64,000 bases of DNA, taken from assembly GCF_009789235.1 (NCBI RefSeq), contig NZ_WSTB01000015.1:26415-90414 (forward strand), given 5' to 3'. Below are positions 46,415 through 54,462 of this stretch, piece after piece; positions within the stretch are counted from its first letter, which is position 1; each line of letters opens with the position of its first letter. The translations under genes and the position numbers were made by a program. This DNA is from Flavobacterium hydrocarbonoxydans. GTDB taxonomy: Bacteria > Bacteroidota > Bacteroidia > Flavobacteriales > Flavobacteriaceae. The notes below the pieces were generated by a model that saw only the letters and a program-made list of their open reading frames with translations, was not told where the DNA came from and did not search any database.

Positions 46415-47155
46415 TTATTTCTTATCTATTTTTTCCTGAAATGCAAAATAAGCACGTTGTGATGCTTTCTCTTCCGCCTTCTTTTTTGATGTCGCTCTTG
46501 CTCTTGCAATTACTTTATCATCTATACTCAGTTTCACACCAAAAAGGCGTTGTCCGTCGATACCATTATCTTCAAAAATATCATAATGAAAGATTCTTTT
46601 TTCTTTCTGACACCATTCGATAACCAGACTTTTATAACTGATAACTTTTCCTTCTAAACGAACAATATCTACATAAGGCGTAATAACTCTATTCTGAATG
46701 AATTTTTCACAAAAAGAATAACCACGATCCAAATAAATAGCCCCAATAAGTGATTCGAAAATATTACCATGAATGTTTTCCCCAAAATGTTGAATGGGCA
46801 CTTTGCTTTCTACAAAACGCACCAAATTCAAATCTTTTCCTAACTCATTCAAATGCTCACGACTCACGATTTTTGAACGCATTTTAGTCAGATAGCCTTC
46901 GTCTCCGTTTGGCGCTTTATTGTACAAATGTGCAGCAATAACAGCACTCAACATGGCATCTCCCAGGAATTCTAACCGTTCATAGTTGATAGGATGCCCG
47001 GATTCGTCTAATTTATTTGAAGATCTATGAGTAAATGCTTTCTTATAAAAACCTATCGAAACAGGTTCAAAACCAAGTATTTTCTGAATAGTGTCAAAAA
47101 AAATCCCGTCTTCTTGAGAACGGGATTTTGAAAATATTTTTTTGATAATATTCAT
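46415..47155 (-). CDS. rnc: Ribonuclease III
   Basis: A double-strand-specific RNase of 246 residues for rRNA processing and RNA turnover. The signature NYERLEFLGDAMLS lies near residue 60 and the second acidic site ESLIGAIYLDRGY follows; the C-terminal dsRNA-binding domain runs from about residue 165 (YKSLVIEWCQKEKRI to KKKAEEKASQRAYFAF). The ATG at 47153-47155 (MNIIKKIFS) was chosen, 7 bases after fabF. A terminator-shaped hairpin lies inside its first 20 codons (47096-47129). Confidence 0.96.
   Translation of the reverse strand: MNIIKKIFSKSRSQEDGIFFDTIQKILGFEPVSIGFYKKAFTHRSSNKLDESGHPINYERLEFLGDAMLSAVIAAHLYNKAPNGDEGYLTKMRSKIVSREHLNELGKDLNLVRFVESKVPIQHFGENIHGNIFESLIGAIYLDRGYSFCEKFIQNRVITPYVDIVRLEGKVISYKSLVIEWCQKEKRIFHYDIFEDNGIDGQRLFGVKLSIDDKVIARARATSKKKAEEKASQRAYFAFQEKIDKK
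47096..47129 (-). promoter_or_regulatory. Terminator-like hairpin inside the rnc coding start
   Basis: On the minus strand AAAATCCCGT and ACGGGATTTT form a perfect 10-bp stem with a 10-nt loop, followed by four further T residues (eight in all). It covers codons 9-20 of rnc (47100-47129 plus the T tract). It could end transcription between fabF and most of rnc, slow translation, or be an RNase III target. Confidence 0.6.
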
Positions 47156-47162
47156 AAAAGAA

Positions 47163-48416
47163 TTACTCAGCCAATTTTTTAAACAATACACAAGCATTGT
47201 GTCCACCAAAACCAAAAGTGTTACTCATCGCAACATTTACTTCTCTTTTTTGAGGTTTGTTTAAGGTAAGATTCAATGAAGGGTCGATATTTTCATCCAC
47301 AACACTATGATTAATCGTTGGCGGAACAATACCGTGTTGCATCGCCAGAATAGAAGCAATTGCCTCGATAGCTCCTGCAGCACCAAGTAAGTGACCTGTC
47401 ATAGATTTTGTAGAGTTGATGTTGATGTTTTTTGCATGAGCGCCAAAAACAGCACTGATTGCTTTTAATTCGGCAACATCTCCTAATGGAGTAGAAGTAC
47501 CGTGAGTGTTGATATGATCCACATCTTCAGGATTCAGTCCAGCGTCTCTTAATGTATTTTTCATTACTGCAATAACGCCAATTCCTTCTGGATGTGGTGC
47601 TGTTAAGTGGTAAGCATCAGATGACATTCCGCCTCCGCCAACTTCGCAATAAATTTTTGCACCTCTGGCTTTAGCATGTTCGTAATCTTCCAGAACCAAA
47701 GCTCCTGCTCCTTCACCTAAGACAAAACCGTCGCGGGTAGCATCAAAAGGTCTTGAAGCTGTTTCCGGAGTTTCATTTCTAGTTGATAAAGCGTGCATGG
47801 AACTAAAACCTCCCATACCAGCAATAGTTACGGCAGCTTCTGATCCGCCTGAGATAATAACATCACACATTCCTAAACGAATGTAGTTGAAAGCATCAAT
47901 TAAAGCATTTGCCGAAGAGGCACATGCTGAAACTGTAGTATAATTTGGCCCCATATAACCGTTACGCATCGAAATGTGTGCTGGCGCAATGTCGGCAATC
48001 ATTTTAGGGATAAAGAAAGGATTAAATTTTGGAGTTCCATCGCCTTTGGCATAGTATAAAACTTCTTCCTGAAAAGTCTCTAATCCGCCAATTCCTGCAC
48101 CCCAAATAACACCTACTCTTTGTTTATCAATATTATCATCTGTAAGTCCAGCATCTTTAATAGCTTCGTCACTTGCAGCAACAGCATATTGAGCAAATTT
48201 ATCTAACCTACGAGACTCTTTACGATCCATATAGTCTTCAATATTGAAGTTCTTTACTTCACAGGCAAACTTTGTCTTATGCTTTTCTGTATCATAATAT
48301 GTGATAGGAGCAGCTCCGCTAACACCATTCACGAGTGCATCCCAATACTCCTGGATATTATTCCCGATAGGAGTAAGAGCACCTAATCCTGTTACAACAA
48401 CTCGCCTTAATGCCAT
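47163..48416 (-). CDS. fabF: Beta-ketoacyl-ACP synthase II
   Basis: A 417-residue condensing enzyme of type II fatty acid synthesis. The N-terminus RRVVVTGLGALTPIG, the active-site cysteine in TVSACASSANA, and the two histidines in NTHGTSTPLGD and SMTGHLLGAAGA are present, plus the C-terminal NTFGFGGHNAC. It lies directly after acpP and before rnc, the usual acpP-fabF-rnc order. Confidence 0.98.
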   Translation of the reverse strand: MALRRVVVTGLGALTPIGNNIQEYWDALVNGVSGAAPITYYDTEKHKTKFACEVKNFNIEDYMDRKESRRLDKFAQYAVAASDEAIKDAGLTDDNIDKQRVGVIWGAGIGGLETFQEEVLYYAKGDGTPKFNPFFIPKMIADIAPAHISMRNGYMGPNYTTVSACASSANALIDAFNYIRLGMCDVIISGGSEAAVTIAGMGGFSSMHALSTRNETPETASRPFDATRDGFVLGEGAGALVLEDYEHAKARGAKIYCEVGGGGMSSDAYHLTAPHPEGIGVIAVMKNTLRDAGLNPEDVDHINTHGTSTPLGDVAELKAISAVFGAHAKNININSTKSMTGHLLGAAGAIEAIASILAMQHGIVPPTINHSVVDENIDPSLNLTLNKPQKREVNVAMSNTFGFGGHNACVLFKKLAE

Positions 48417-48544
48417 AATATATGTTTTGTATCTTTAAACAAATAAAACCCACGCTTTCTTAACTGTATTGTTACATAAGAGCCATGGGCATTACAATAT
48501 AAATATATCTTTTTGATTGATAACCAATCGAAATTTCAATTTTA

Positions 48545-48655
48545 AAAAATAATAACACCCGACTTTTAGAAATTCCAAACTTTTTAAACAACAAACTCCA
48601 GTTTTGGGATTTGGGTATTCAATTTTGGAATTTCTAAAATTCGGGTGTGGTATTA
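48545..48655. repeat. Long imperfect inverted repeat between acpP and fabF
   Basis: Arms starting aaaataataacacccga (from 48545) and ending tcgggtgtggtattattatttt (to the acpP stop codon) pair over about 30 bases with a few gaps, including the shared ttttagaaattccaaa block. The RNA would fold into a long stem between two fatty-acid genes. It could act as an RNase III cleavage or partial termination site. Confidence 0.65.
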
Positions 48656-48892
48656 TTATTTTTTAGCTTCCTCGATATAAGAAATAGCTTGACCAACAGT
48701 AGCAATGTTCTCTGCTTGATCGTCTGGAATTTGAATATCAAATTCTTTCTCGAATTCCATAATAAGCTCAACAGTGTCTAATGAGTCAGCTCCTAAATCA
48801 TTAGTGAAGCTTGCTTCTGTTACAACTTCGTTTTCGTCAACACCTAATTTGTCTACGATAATCGCTTTTACTCTTGATGCAATGTCTGACAT
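48656..48892 (-). CDS. acpP: Acyl carrier protein
   Basis: A 78-residue acidic helical protein that carries acyl chains. The phosphopantetheine attachment serine is S37 in LGADSLDTVELIMEFE. Length and charge are typical. It leads the acpP-fabF-rnc block and has a clear promoter upstream. Confidence 0.98.
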   Translation of the reverse strand: MSDIASRVKAIIVDKLGVDENEVVTEASFTNDLGADSLDTVELIMEFEKEFDIQIPDDQAENIATVGQAISYIEEAKK

Positions 48893-48922
48893 AATCTTTA
48901 ATTTTAGAATTTAATTTGTTGG

Positions 48923-48951
48923 CAAAAATAAAAAACTTTATTTTAAAACAA
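48923..48951 (-). promoter_or_regulatory. Promoter of acpP
   Basis: On the minus strand TTG (48949-48951), 18 bases, then TATTTTTG (48923-48930), a good match to the Bacteroidota consensus, ending 30 bases before the acpP ATG. Confidence 0.65.
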
Positions 48952-49067
48952 CTATTTAGTTAATAAATGTGATACTAATTTATAAAATTAATTTCAAGAA
49001 AGCCCTTTTAATACTATTTATTTTCGATTTTTATTCCGTTTTTTGCATTCTCAAAATAAAGTTGATT

Positions 49068-49631
49068 ATGAAAAAAATTGTTGTTTTTGCCTCAGGTTCA
49101 GGAAGTAATGCCGAAAATATCATTAAACATTTTAAAAAATCAAAAGTTGCAAATGTAGTTTCGGTCTTTACCAATAATGTAAATGCAAAAGTGATCGAAA
49201 GAGCAAAAAATCATCACATTTCGACCGAAATCTTCTCAAAAAACGAACTTTTAAGCCGAAACGTATTACAAAAAATACAGGAAATCGACCCAGATCTGAT
49301 CGTTTTGGCCGGATTCTTATTAAAGTTTCCTGAAGACATAATTGCCCTATATCCAGATAAAATAATCAACATACATCCTGCGCTTTTGCCTAATTATGGA
49401 GGCAAAGGAATGTACGGAATGCACATACACAGGGCGATAGTCGAAAATAAAGAGAAAGAAACCGGAATCACCATTCATTTTGTAAACGAAAATTATGACG
49501 AAGGTGCCATCATTTTTCAGAAAAGCGTAGCCTTAAACGAGACTGATACTGCAGAAACTGTTGCTGAAAAGATTCACGAGTTAGAACAAAAATACTTTCC
49601 GGAGATCATTTCACGTTTATTAGAAAACTAA
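49068..49631 (+). CDS. purN: Phosphoribosylglycinamide formyltransferase
   Basis: A 187-residue purine-synthesis enzyme that transfers a formyl group to GAR. FASGSGSNAENII binds phosphate; the catalytic triad residues are N101 and H103 (INIHPALLP) and D144 (NENYDEGAIIF). The ATG at 49068 starts MKKIVVFASGSGSN as in the family; the frame above it is leader. The gene is divergent from acpP and starts a run with 49636 and rnhA. Confidence 0.96.
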   Translation: MKKIVVFASGSGSNAENIIKHFKKSKVANVVSVFTNNVNAKVIERAKNHHISTEIFSKNELLSRNVLQKIQEIDPDLIVLAGFLLKFPEDIIALYPDKIINIHPALLPNYGGKGMYGMHIHRAIVENKEKETGITIHFVNENYDEGAIIFQKSVALNETDTAETVAEKIHELEQKYFPEIISRLLEN

Positions 49632-49635
49632 TTTT

Positions 49636-50241
49636 ATGAAAAAGGCAGCCTTAACCTTACTATTCGTTTTATTATCGAATACTATATATTGTCAGGAAAG
49701 ATTAGAAATAAAAAGAATTGGTTTCTCGATTGGTATTCCAAAAAAATGGCTTTCGCAAAACAATACCGAAGTCCTGAACAACTTAAACAACTACGATTTT
49801 ACAGACAAACAGATTAACAATTTGCTTATTTCTGATGGTTCTTCTGTTAGTTTAGCGACATACGTTAAATATGACCCTAAAACTTATCCGGGAATCATTC
49901 CAACAATTAAAATCCGTACAAGGGAGAACAAAACGACCAGTTTAGAAGATTTTTTAAAACAGGTACAAAACTCCAATATCGAAGCCCAAAAATCTTTAGA
50001 CGATTTTCGATTTATCGAAAACCCTCGAATAGTAGAACTTTCTAAACAAAAAGTGGTTAAATTCTCGGTTCAGTTTGTTTTAAAAAACAACAATAAACCT
50101 CATATTATTAACAGTACAAGTTATTATATTCCTAAAGACGGCTATTATATTTCTATCAATTTTATTGAAGAATATGGAAAAGAAAATAATAGCGAGCTTT
50201 TTGAAGCATTAATAGAAGGCATATCGCTTACAAATAATTAA
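49636..50241 (+). CDS. Uncharacterised secreted protein between purN and rnhA
   Basis: A 201-residue protein with a signal peptide ending YCQ (about residue 20). The body has the pattern IGFSIGIPKKWLSQNN and later YYIPKDGYYISINFIEEY, like PsbP/DUF1795-type small alpha-beta domains of exported proteins. It lies 4 bases after purN and ends exactly where rnhA begins, so the three form one operon. Function unknown. Confidence 0.75.
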   Translation: MKKAALTLLFVLLSNTIYCQERLEIKRIGFSIGIPKKWLSQNNTEVLNNLNNYDFTDKQINNLLISDGSSVSLATYVKYDPKTYPGIIPTIKIRTRENKTTSLEDFLKQVQNSNIEAQKSLDDFRFIENPRIVELSKQKVVKFSVQFVLKNNNKPHIINSTSYYIPKDGYYISINFIEEYGKENNSELFEALIEGISLTNN

Positions 50242-50718
50242 ATGTCACACGAAGTACACATATATACAGATGGCGCTGCCAAAGGAAATCCCGGAAATGG
50301 CGGATATGGCGTTGTGATGGAACTGGTAGGAACGCCACATAAAAAAGAATTCTACGAAGGTTTTCGCCTCACGACCAATAACCGAATGGAATTGCTGGCC
50401 GTAATTGTGGGTCTGGAAAAACTAAAAAACCCAAACATGAAGGTTTTAGTTATTTCGGATTCTAAATATGTTGTCGATTCTGTTCTAAAAAAATGGGTTT
50501 TTGGCTGGGAGAAAAAAGGTTATACCGGTAAAAAAAATCCTGATTTATGGAAACGCTTTCTGATTGTTTATCGCAAACATCAGGTCGATTTTAAATGGAT
50601 AAAAGGACACAACAACCATCCGCAAAACGAACGCTGCGACGAATTGGCCGTAATGGCGTCGATGCAGCCTAAACTTTCGGTTGATGTTTATTACGAAACC
50701 ATTGGTTCTAAATCATAA
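50242..50718 (+). CDS. rnhA: Ribonuclease HI
   Basis: A 158-residue enzyme that removes RNA from RNA-DNA hybrids. The acidic residues D10 (IYTDGAAKGNPG), E50 (NNRMELLAV), D73 (ISDSKYVV) and the aspartate in NERCDELAV are all present, along with the GHNNHPQNE loop. It begins on the base after the previous stop codon. Confidence 0.96.
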   Translation: MSHEVHIYTDGAAKGNPGNGGYGVVMELVGTPHKKEFYEGFRLTTNNRMELLAVIVGLEKLKNPNMKVLVISDSKYVVDSVLKKWVFGWEKKGYTGKKNPDLWKRFLIVYRKHQVDFKWIKGHNNHPQNERCDELAVMASMQPKLSVDVYYETIGSKS

Positions 50719-50722
50719 AAAA

Positions 50723-50758
50723 ATAACGCGCCAAAAACAATTGTTTCCCACGCGTTAT
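50723..50758 (-). terminator. Terminator of the DUF6249 gene
   Basis: ATAACGCG pairs with CGCGTTAT around a 20-nt loop; the run of T residues lies on the minus strand, so it serves the gene at 50792-51139. Confidence 0.7.
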
Positions 50759-50791
50759 AACCGTTCTTAAAGGTACTAACTTAAACGATTT

Positions 50792-51139
50792 TTACTCTTT
50801 ATCTAAATCTTTTGCAGTTTTAAATCCAACCAAAAGTCCGATACCTGCCATTATAAAAATAATCGAAGGATAAACTGCACCATCATTTAGAGAAGTGTAG
50901 GTTGTGATAAGCAACGCAAGAAAAATTCCAGCACCGCTTCCGATTAATAAGAAGGCCAGATTTACAACAAAAATTTTCCAGGCTGAGCCTCCGTTTATTT
51001 TTCCTTTTAAAAATATACTGGCATCAACACCTTTTTCTATAAGAGCCAAACGCTCTCTGTTTCTTGTTGAATAAATTAGATAAACAATCCCGAAGATCAT
51101 TAAGAAAAGACTAATTGGAATTAAAATTTGTGGTCCCAT
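50792..51139 (-). CDS. DUF6249 family small membrane protein
   Basis: A 115-residue protein with three hydrophobic helices (about 4-22, 58-80, 88-106). The opening ILIPISLFLMIFGIVYLIYSTRNRERLALIEKG with a following basic-acidic loop is typical of DUF6249 proteins, which in Bacteroidota commonly sit next to an ECF sigma/anti-sigma pair. That arrangement is seen here: the sigma gene starts 512 bases away on the opposite strand. Role unknown. Confidence 0.8.
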   Translation of the reverse strand: MGPQILIPISLFLMIFGIVYLIYSTRNRERLALIEKGVDASIFLKGKINGGSAWKIFVVNLAFLLIGSGAGIFLALLITTYTSLNDGAVYPSIIFIMAGIGLLVGFKTAKDLDKE

Positions 51140-51360
51140 AATTTTTATGTTTTATAATTGATTGATACTCCATAGGACGAGGGGTTTTTATTTTAGGTTA
51201 CACCTTTTTAAAAATAAATTCCAAAATTTTTAAATTCCAAATTCCAAAAATCACTGATTATCAGTTAATTTTGAGTTTTATTTTTATTATTTAAAATTCA
51301 AATCCTCTCAATTCTTTAAAATATTTAACAATAAATGAAGCGAATTTCGGTCGATGCTGA

Positions 51361-51438
51361 GATTCCTACGGAATGACAAACTGTGTGTTGAAAATTTGTA
51401 CACAAAGAAATCCTCAAACTTGTCATTCCGTAGGAATC
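51361..51438. repeat. Intergenic inverted repeat, family B
   Basis: gattcctacggaatgacaa (51361-51379) and its complement ttgtcattccgtaggaatc (51420-51438). The core matches the element at 10236-10303 but with the arms in the opposite order. Confidence 0.8.
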
Positions 51439-51562
51439 CCAGTAAAGTTATTCGACAAACAAATTATAAGTCAATACTTGAGATTCTTACGTAATGAATA
51501 ATGCACACAATACTCTGAATGATGATTTTTTAAATATTTAATTTTTTAAAAATTCAAGAATT

Positions 51563-51608
51563 GGAATTTGGAATTTATTTTTTGGAATTTATTTTTTGGA
51601 ATTTTTAT
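51563..51608. repeat. Short tandem repeat, ggaatttattttttggaattt
   Basis: Three ggaattt units separated by tattttttgg type spacers, directly upstream of the sigma factor start. It may influence the promoter. Confidence 0.5.
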
Positions 51609-51651
51609 AAATTCTTGTAACCTAAACTGTATAACTTTCGTCCTATACAAT

Positions 51652-52239
51652 ATGAGTACTTTGAGCGATCAACATTATATCGATAAAATTTTACAGGGTG
51701 AAACCAATGTTTTTGCCGTGTTGGTAGATCGTTATAAGGATATGATTTTTACATTGGCACTCAAAATGGTCAAAAATCGTGAGGAAGCCGAGGAAGTTGC
51801 GCAAGATACTTTTATCAAAATTTATAATTCTTTGAATAAGTTTAAAGGAGATTCGAAATTTTCAACCTGGATTTATAAAATTGCTTACAACACCTGTTTG
51901 GATAGATTGAAGAAAAGCAAAAAGGAAGAAAATAATATTTCGATAGATGAATTTTCGGCACATCTGATCAAAACGATGGATAACGCCTTGAGTGCTTTGG
52001 AAGAAAAAGAACGAAAGCAAACGATTCAGAATTGTTTGAATGTATTGCCAAATGATGAAAATTTCTTGCTAACTTTATTTTATTTTGAAGATCAGAGTTT
52101 AGACGAAATTGGCAAGATTATGAATATTACGGCCAATAATGCCAAAGTAAAATTATTTAGAAGCCGACAAAAATTAGCCGTAATTTTGAAAAAGCAATTA
52201 GAACCAGAAACGATAGATTATTATGAAAGAGAGCGATAA
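51652..52239 (+). CDS. ECF RNA polymerase sigma factor
   Basis: A 195-residue sigma factor. Region 2 includes FAVLVDRYKDMIFTLALKMVKNREEAEEVAQDTFIKIY and the KFSTWIYKIAYNTCLDRLKK helix; region 4 includes DQSLDEIGKIMNITANNAKVKLFRSRQKL. The start at ATG 51652 fits family members (MSTLSDQHYIDKIL). It overlaps the next gene by 17 bases, the usual tie between sigma and anti-sigma. The target genes are unknown. Confidence 0.93.
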   Translation: MSTLSDQHYIDKILQGETNVFAVLVDRYKDMIFTLALKMVKNREEAEEVAQDTFIKIYNSLNKFKGDSKFSTWIYKIAYNTCLDRLKKSKKEENNISIDEFSAHLIKTMDNALSALEEKERKQTIQNCLNVLPNDENFLLTLFYFEDQSLDEIGKIMNITANNAKVKLFRSRQKLAVILKKQLEPETIDYYERER

Positions 52240-52618
52240 AAATATAGAAAATCTTATTGAAAAAATGATGAGCGAAGACACTTTGCAATCGCCATCTATG
52301 GACTTTACTTCGAATATAATGTCTCAGATTTTGGTTGCAGAGAAAGTTCAGCCTAAAGTTTACCAGCCTTTAATCTCAAAATCGGTTTGGTTTTTTGTAA
52401 TTGTACTTATGATTGCTTTGGGAGTTTACGCGAATTTCTTTTCAGGGACTGGATACAATTTAGAAATTGGCAAATCGTATTCGGATAAAATTTCTAGTGT
52501 TTTTTCTGGTATTCATTTTTCTAAAAAAACGGTGTACGCCATTTTGATTGTTCCTGTTATGGTTTTGATTCAGATTACTTTATTGAAGAATTATTTTGAT
52601 AGGAAGTATGAGTTGTAG
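52223..52618 (+). CDS. Putative membrane anti-sigma factor
   Basis: A 131-residue protein with a charged cytoplasmic N-terminus (1-50) and two hydrophobic helices (about 52-70 and 103-122). It overlaps the upstream sigma gene by 17 bases and is the expected size and topology of the small anti-sigma partner of such sigma factors in Bacteroidota. No zinc-binding ZAS motif is seen. The call rests on position and topology. Confidence 0.65.
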   Translation: MKESDKNIENLIEKMMSEDTLQSPSMDFTSNIMSQILVAEKVQPKVYQPLISKSVWFFVIVLMIALGVYANFFSGTGYNLEIGKSYSDKISSVFSGIHFSKKTVYAILIVPVMVLIQITLLKNYFDRKYEL

Positions 52619-52696
52619 ATTAATAAAAAGAAAATTATAGTACTGATTTTGAATTCATTTATTGTAATTTTGCATAGGTTTCTAATTTTAAAAAAA

Positions 52697-52951
52697 ATGA
52701 TACAAAAAACAATCACTCCCAAAGATAAAATTGTCAATCTTACTTTTGAGATTCCTAAAAATTATGTTGGAAAAGCATTGAAAGTATCAATTGATTTTGA
52801 AGATGAAAGCATCCAAAATGAAATAAAATTATCTAAAGAAGATTTCCTAAAATGGGTGAAAAATGCAGAAAAATCCCCAACAATGTCTTTAGAAACGTTT
52901 AATGAAAAATGGGAAGAGAAAAAGCTGAAAATTCAGAACAATATAAGATAA
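52697..52951 (+). CDS. Antitoxin of a ParE-type toxin-antitoxin pair
   Basis: An 84-residue acidic-charged protein. The N-terminal part (ITPKDKIVNLTFEIPKNYVGKALKVSIDF) is beta-rich and the C-terminal half (LSKEDFLKWVKNAEKSPTMSLETFNEKWEEKK) is helical, as expected for the toxin-wrapping tail. It overlaps the toxin gene by 43 bases. ATG at 52697; the frame above is leader. Confidence 0.75.
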   Translation: MIQKTITPKDKIVNLTFEIPKNYVGKALKVSIDFEDESIQNEIKLSKEDFLKWVKNAEKSPTMSLETFNEKWEEKKLKIQNNIR

Positions 52952-53250
52952 TTGTCTCTGAAAATTATTGTTTAAACTTAGAAGAAATTGTAGATTATAT
53001 AGCATTTGAAAAACATCAACCTTTAAATGCCATTAAAATTGGTAACGGAATAAACAGAACAATGAATAAAATTATTCATAATCCTTTGATTTATTCTGAA
53101 TGCGAAAATATTCCAACCAAAACTAAAATTTACAGAGAAGCAAATTATAAAACTTGGCTAATTATATTCAAGATTAAAGGATACCAAATTACAATTTTAG
53201 GTGTTTTAAGTGGAAAAAGAAAGACCTCATCTTTTAAAAAACTTCGATAA
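52909..53250 (+). CDS. RelE/ParE-family toxin
   Basis: A 113-residue basic protein of the RelE/ParE fold: YCLNLEEIVDYIAFEKHQPLNAIKIGNGINRTMNKIIHNPLIYSECENI, then YREANYKTWLIIFKIKGYQITILGVLSGKRKTS. The Arg and the FKIKGYQITILGVLSGKR strand are typical of ParE-like members. It should poison gyrase or mRNA when not bound by the upstream antitoxin. The long overlap supports coupled translation. Confidence 0.82.
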   Translation: MGREKAENSEQYKIIVSENYCLNLEEIVDYIAFEKHQPLNAIKIGNGINRTMNKIIHNPLIYSECENIPTKTKIYREANYKTWLIIFKIKGYQITILGVLSGKRKTSSFKKLR

Positions 53251-53403
53251 TTTATTAAATATTTTCAAAACCATTATTGCTTTTTAAATCTTAAAAACTT
53301 ATTTTAATCTTTCAAAACATTTAAATATAATTCTCTCATTAACAATACTTTTACCCCCGAAAACGATATTGTTTTTTTAAGAAAATTTTGAGAACCCAAA
53401 CCG

Positions 53404-53434
53404 TTGCAATATTGTAACTTATGGACTATCTTTG
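53404..53434 (+). promoter_or_regulatory. Promoter of the PfkB kinase gene
   Basis: TTG (53404-53406), 20 bases, TATCTTTG (53427-53434), then the ATG 23 bases on. It matches the Bacteroidota consensus. Confidence 0.75.
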
Positions 53435-53457
53435 CACCCTAATTCGAAATTCATAAA

Positions 53458-54381
53458 ATGAATAAATTATTGATTGTTGGAACGGTTGCTTTCGACGCGA
53501 TTGAAACTCCTTTCGGAAAAACAGATAAAATATTAGGTGGTGCTGCAACGTACATTGGTTTATCAGCGTCATTTTTTAACTTACAATCGGCCATTGTTTC
53601 TGTAGTTGGTGACGATTTTCCTCAAGAACATTTAGATCTTTTAACTTCAAAAAATATTGATATTTCTGGTATCGAAATTGTAAAAGGCGGTAAAACCTTT
53701 TTTTGGAGCGGTCTATACCACAACGATTTGAATTCCAGAGATACTTTGGTTACAGAACTTAATGTTTTGGCTGACTTTCAACCAAAAGTTCCTCAAAACT
53801 TCAAAGATTCAGATGTGGTAATGTTAGGAAACTTACACCCATTAGTGCAAAGCAGTGTTTTGGATCAAATGGAGAAAAAACCAAAATTAGTAGTTTTAGA
53901 CACTATGAATTTCTGGATGGATTGTGCTTTACCTGAATTATTAGAAGTAATCAAACGTGTTGACGTGATTACTATTAATGACGAAGAAGCAAGACAACTT
54001 TCAGGAGAATATTCGTTAGTAAAAGCAGCAGCTAAAATCCAGGACATGGGACCAAACTATGTGGTGATCAAAAAAGGAGAACACGGAGCGCTTTTATTCC
54101 ATAACAGAGAAGTGTTTTTTGCACCAGCTTTACCATTAGAAGAAGTTTATGACCCAACTGGAGCTGGAGATACTTTTGCAGGTGGTTTTTCCGGATACAT
54201 TGCGCAAAGCGAAAACATCTCGTTCGGGAACATGAAAAACGCTATTATTTACGGATCAAATTTAGCTTCATTTTGTGTGGAGAAATTTGGAACAGAAAGG
54301 ATGGAAACATTAAGCAAAGCAGAAGTAGCGATTCGATTACAGCAATTTAAGTCGTTAACTCAGTTTGACATAGAAATATAA
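53458..54381 (+). CDS. PfkB-family carbohydrate kinase
   Basis: A 307-residue ribokinase-type kinase. GGAATYIGLSASFF near the start, VIKKGEHGALLF, and the signature DPTGAGDTFAGGFSGYIA with the catalytic aspartate are present. The substrate cannot be assigned; relatives phosphorylate sugars or nucleosides. It is followed by its own terminator and then purF, so any link with purine metabolism is only positional. Confidence 0.9.
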   Translation: MNKLLIVGTVAFDAIETPFGKTDKILGGAATYIGLSASFFNLQSAIVSVVGDDFPQEHLDLLTSKNIDISGIEIVKGGKTFFWSGLYHNDLNSRDTLVTELNVLADFQPKVPQNFKDSDVVMLGNLHPLVQSSVLDQMEKKPKLVVLDTMNFWMDCALPELLEVIKRVDVITINDEEARQLSGEYSLVKAAAKIQDMGPNYVVIKKGEHGALLFHNREVFFAPALPLEEVYDPTGAGDTFAGGFSGYIAQSENISFGNMKNAIIYGSNLASFCVEKFGTERMETLSKAEVAIRLQQFKSLTQFDIEI

Positions 54382-54387
54382 TGCCTT

Positions 54388-54416
54388 AAAGCCTCGGGAA
54401 ACTCGGGGCTTTTTTA
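54388..54416 (+). terminator. Terminator of the PfkB kinase gene
   Basis: AAAGCCTCG pairs with CGGGGCTTT (one wobble) and is followed by six T residues. Confidence 0.85.
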
Positions 54417-54462
54417 TTACGTTATTACGCACAACTTACAACAACACAAACACAAAATTACA

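Larger units (their letters stand above)
51140..51651. other. Intergenic region with repeats between DUF6249 and sigma genes
   Basis: No gene is seen. It holds a family B inverted repeat and tandem ggaatttattttttggaattt units (51563-51608), plus aaattccaaattcc blocks at 51223-51246 that resemble the arm of the acpP-fabF inverted repeat. Confidence 0.6.
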
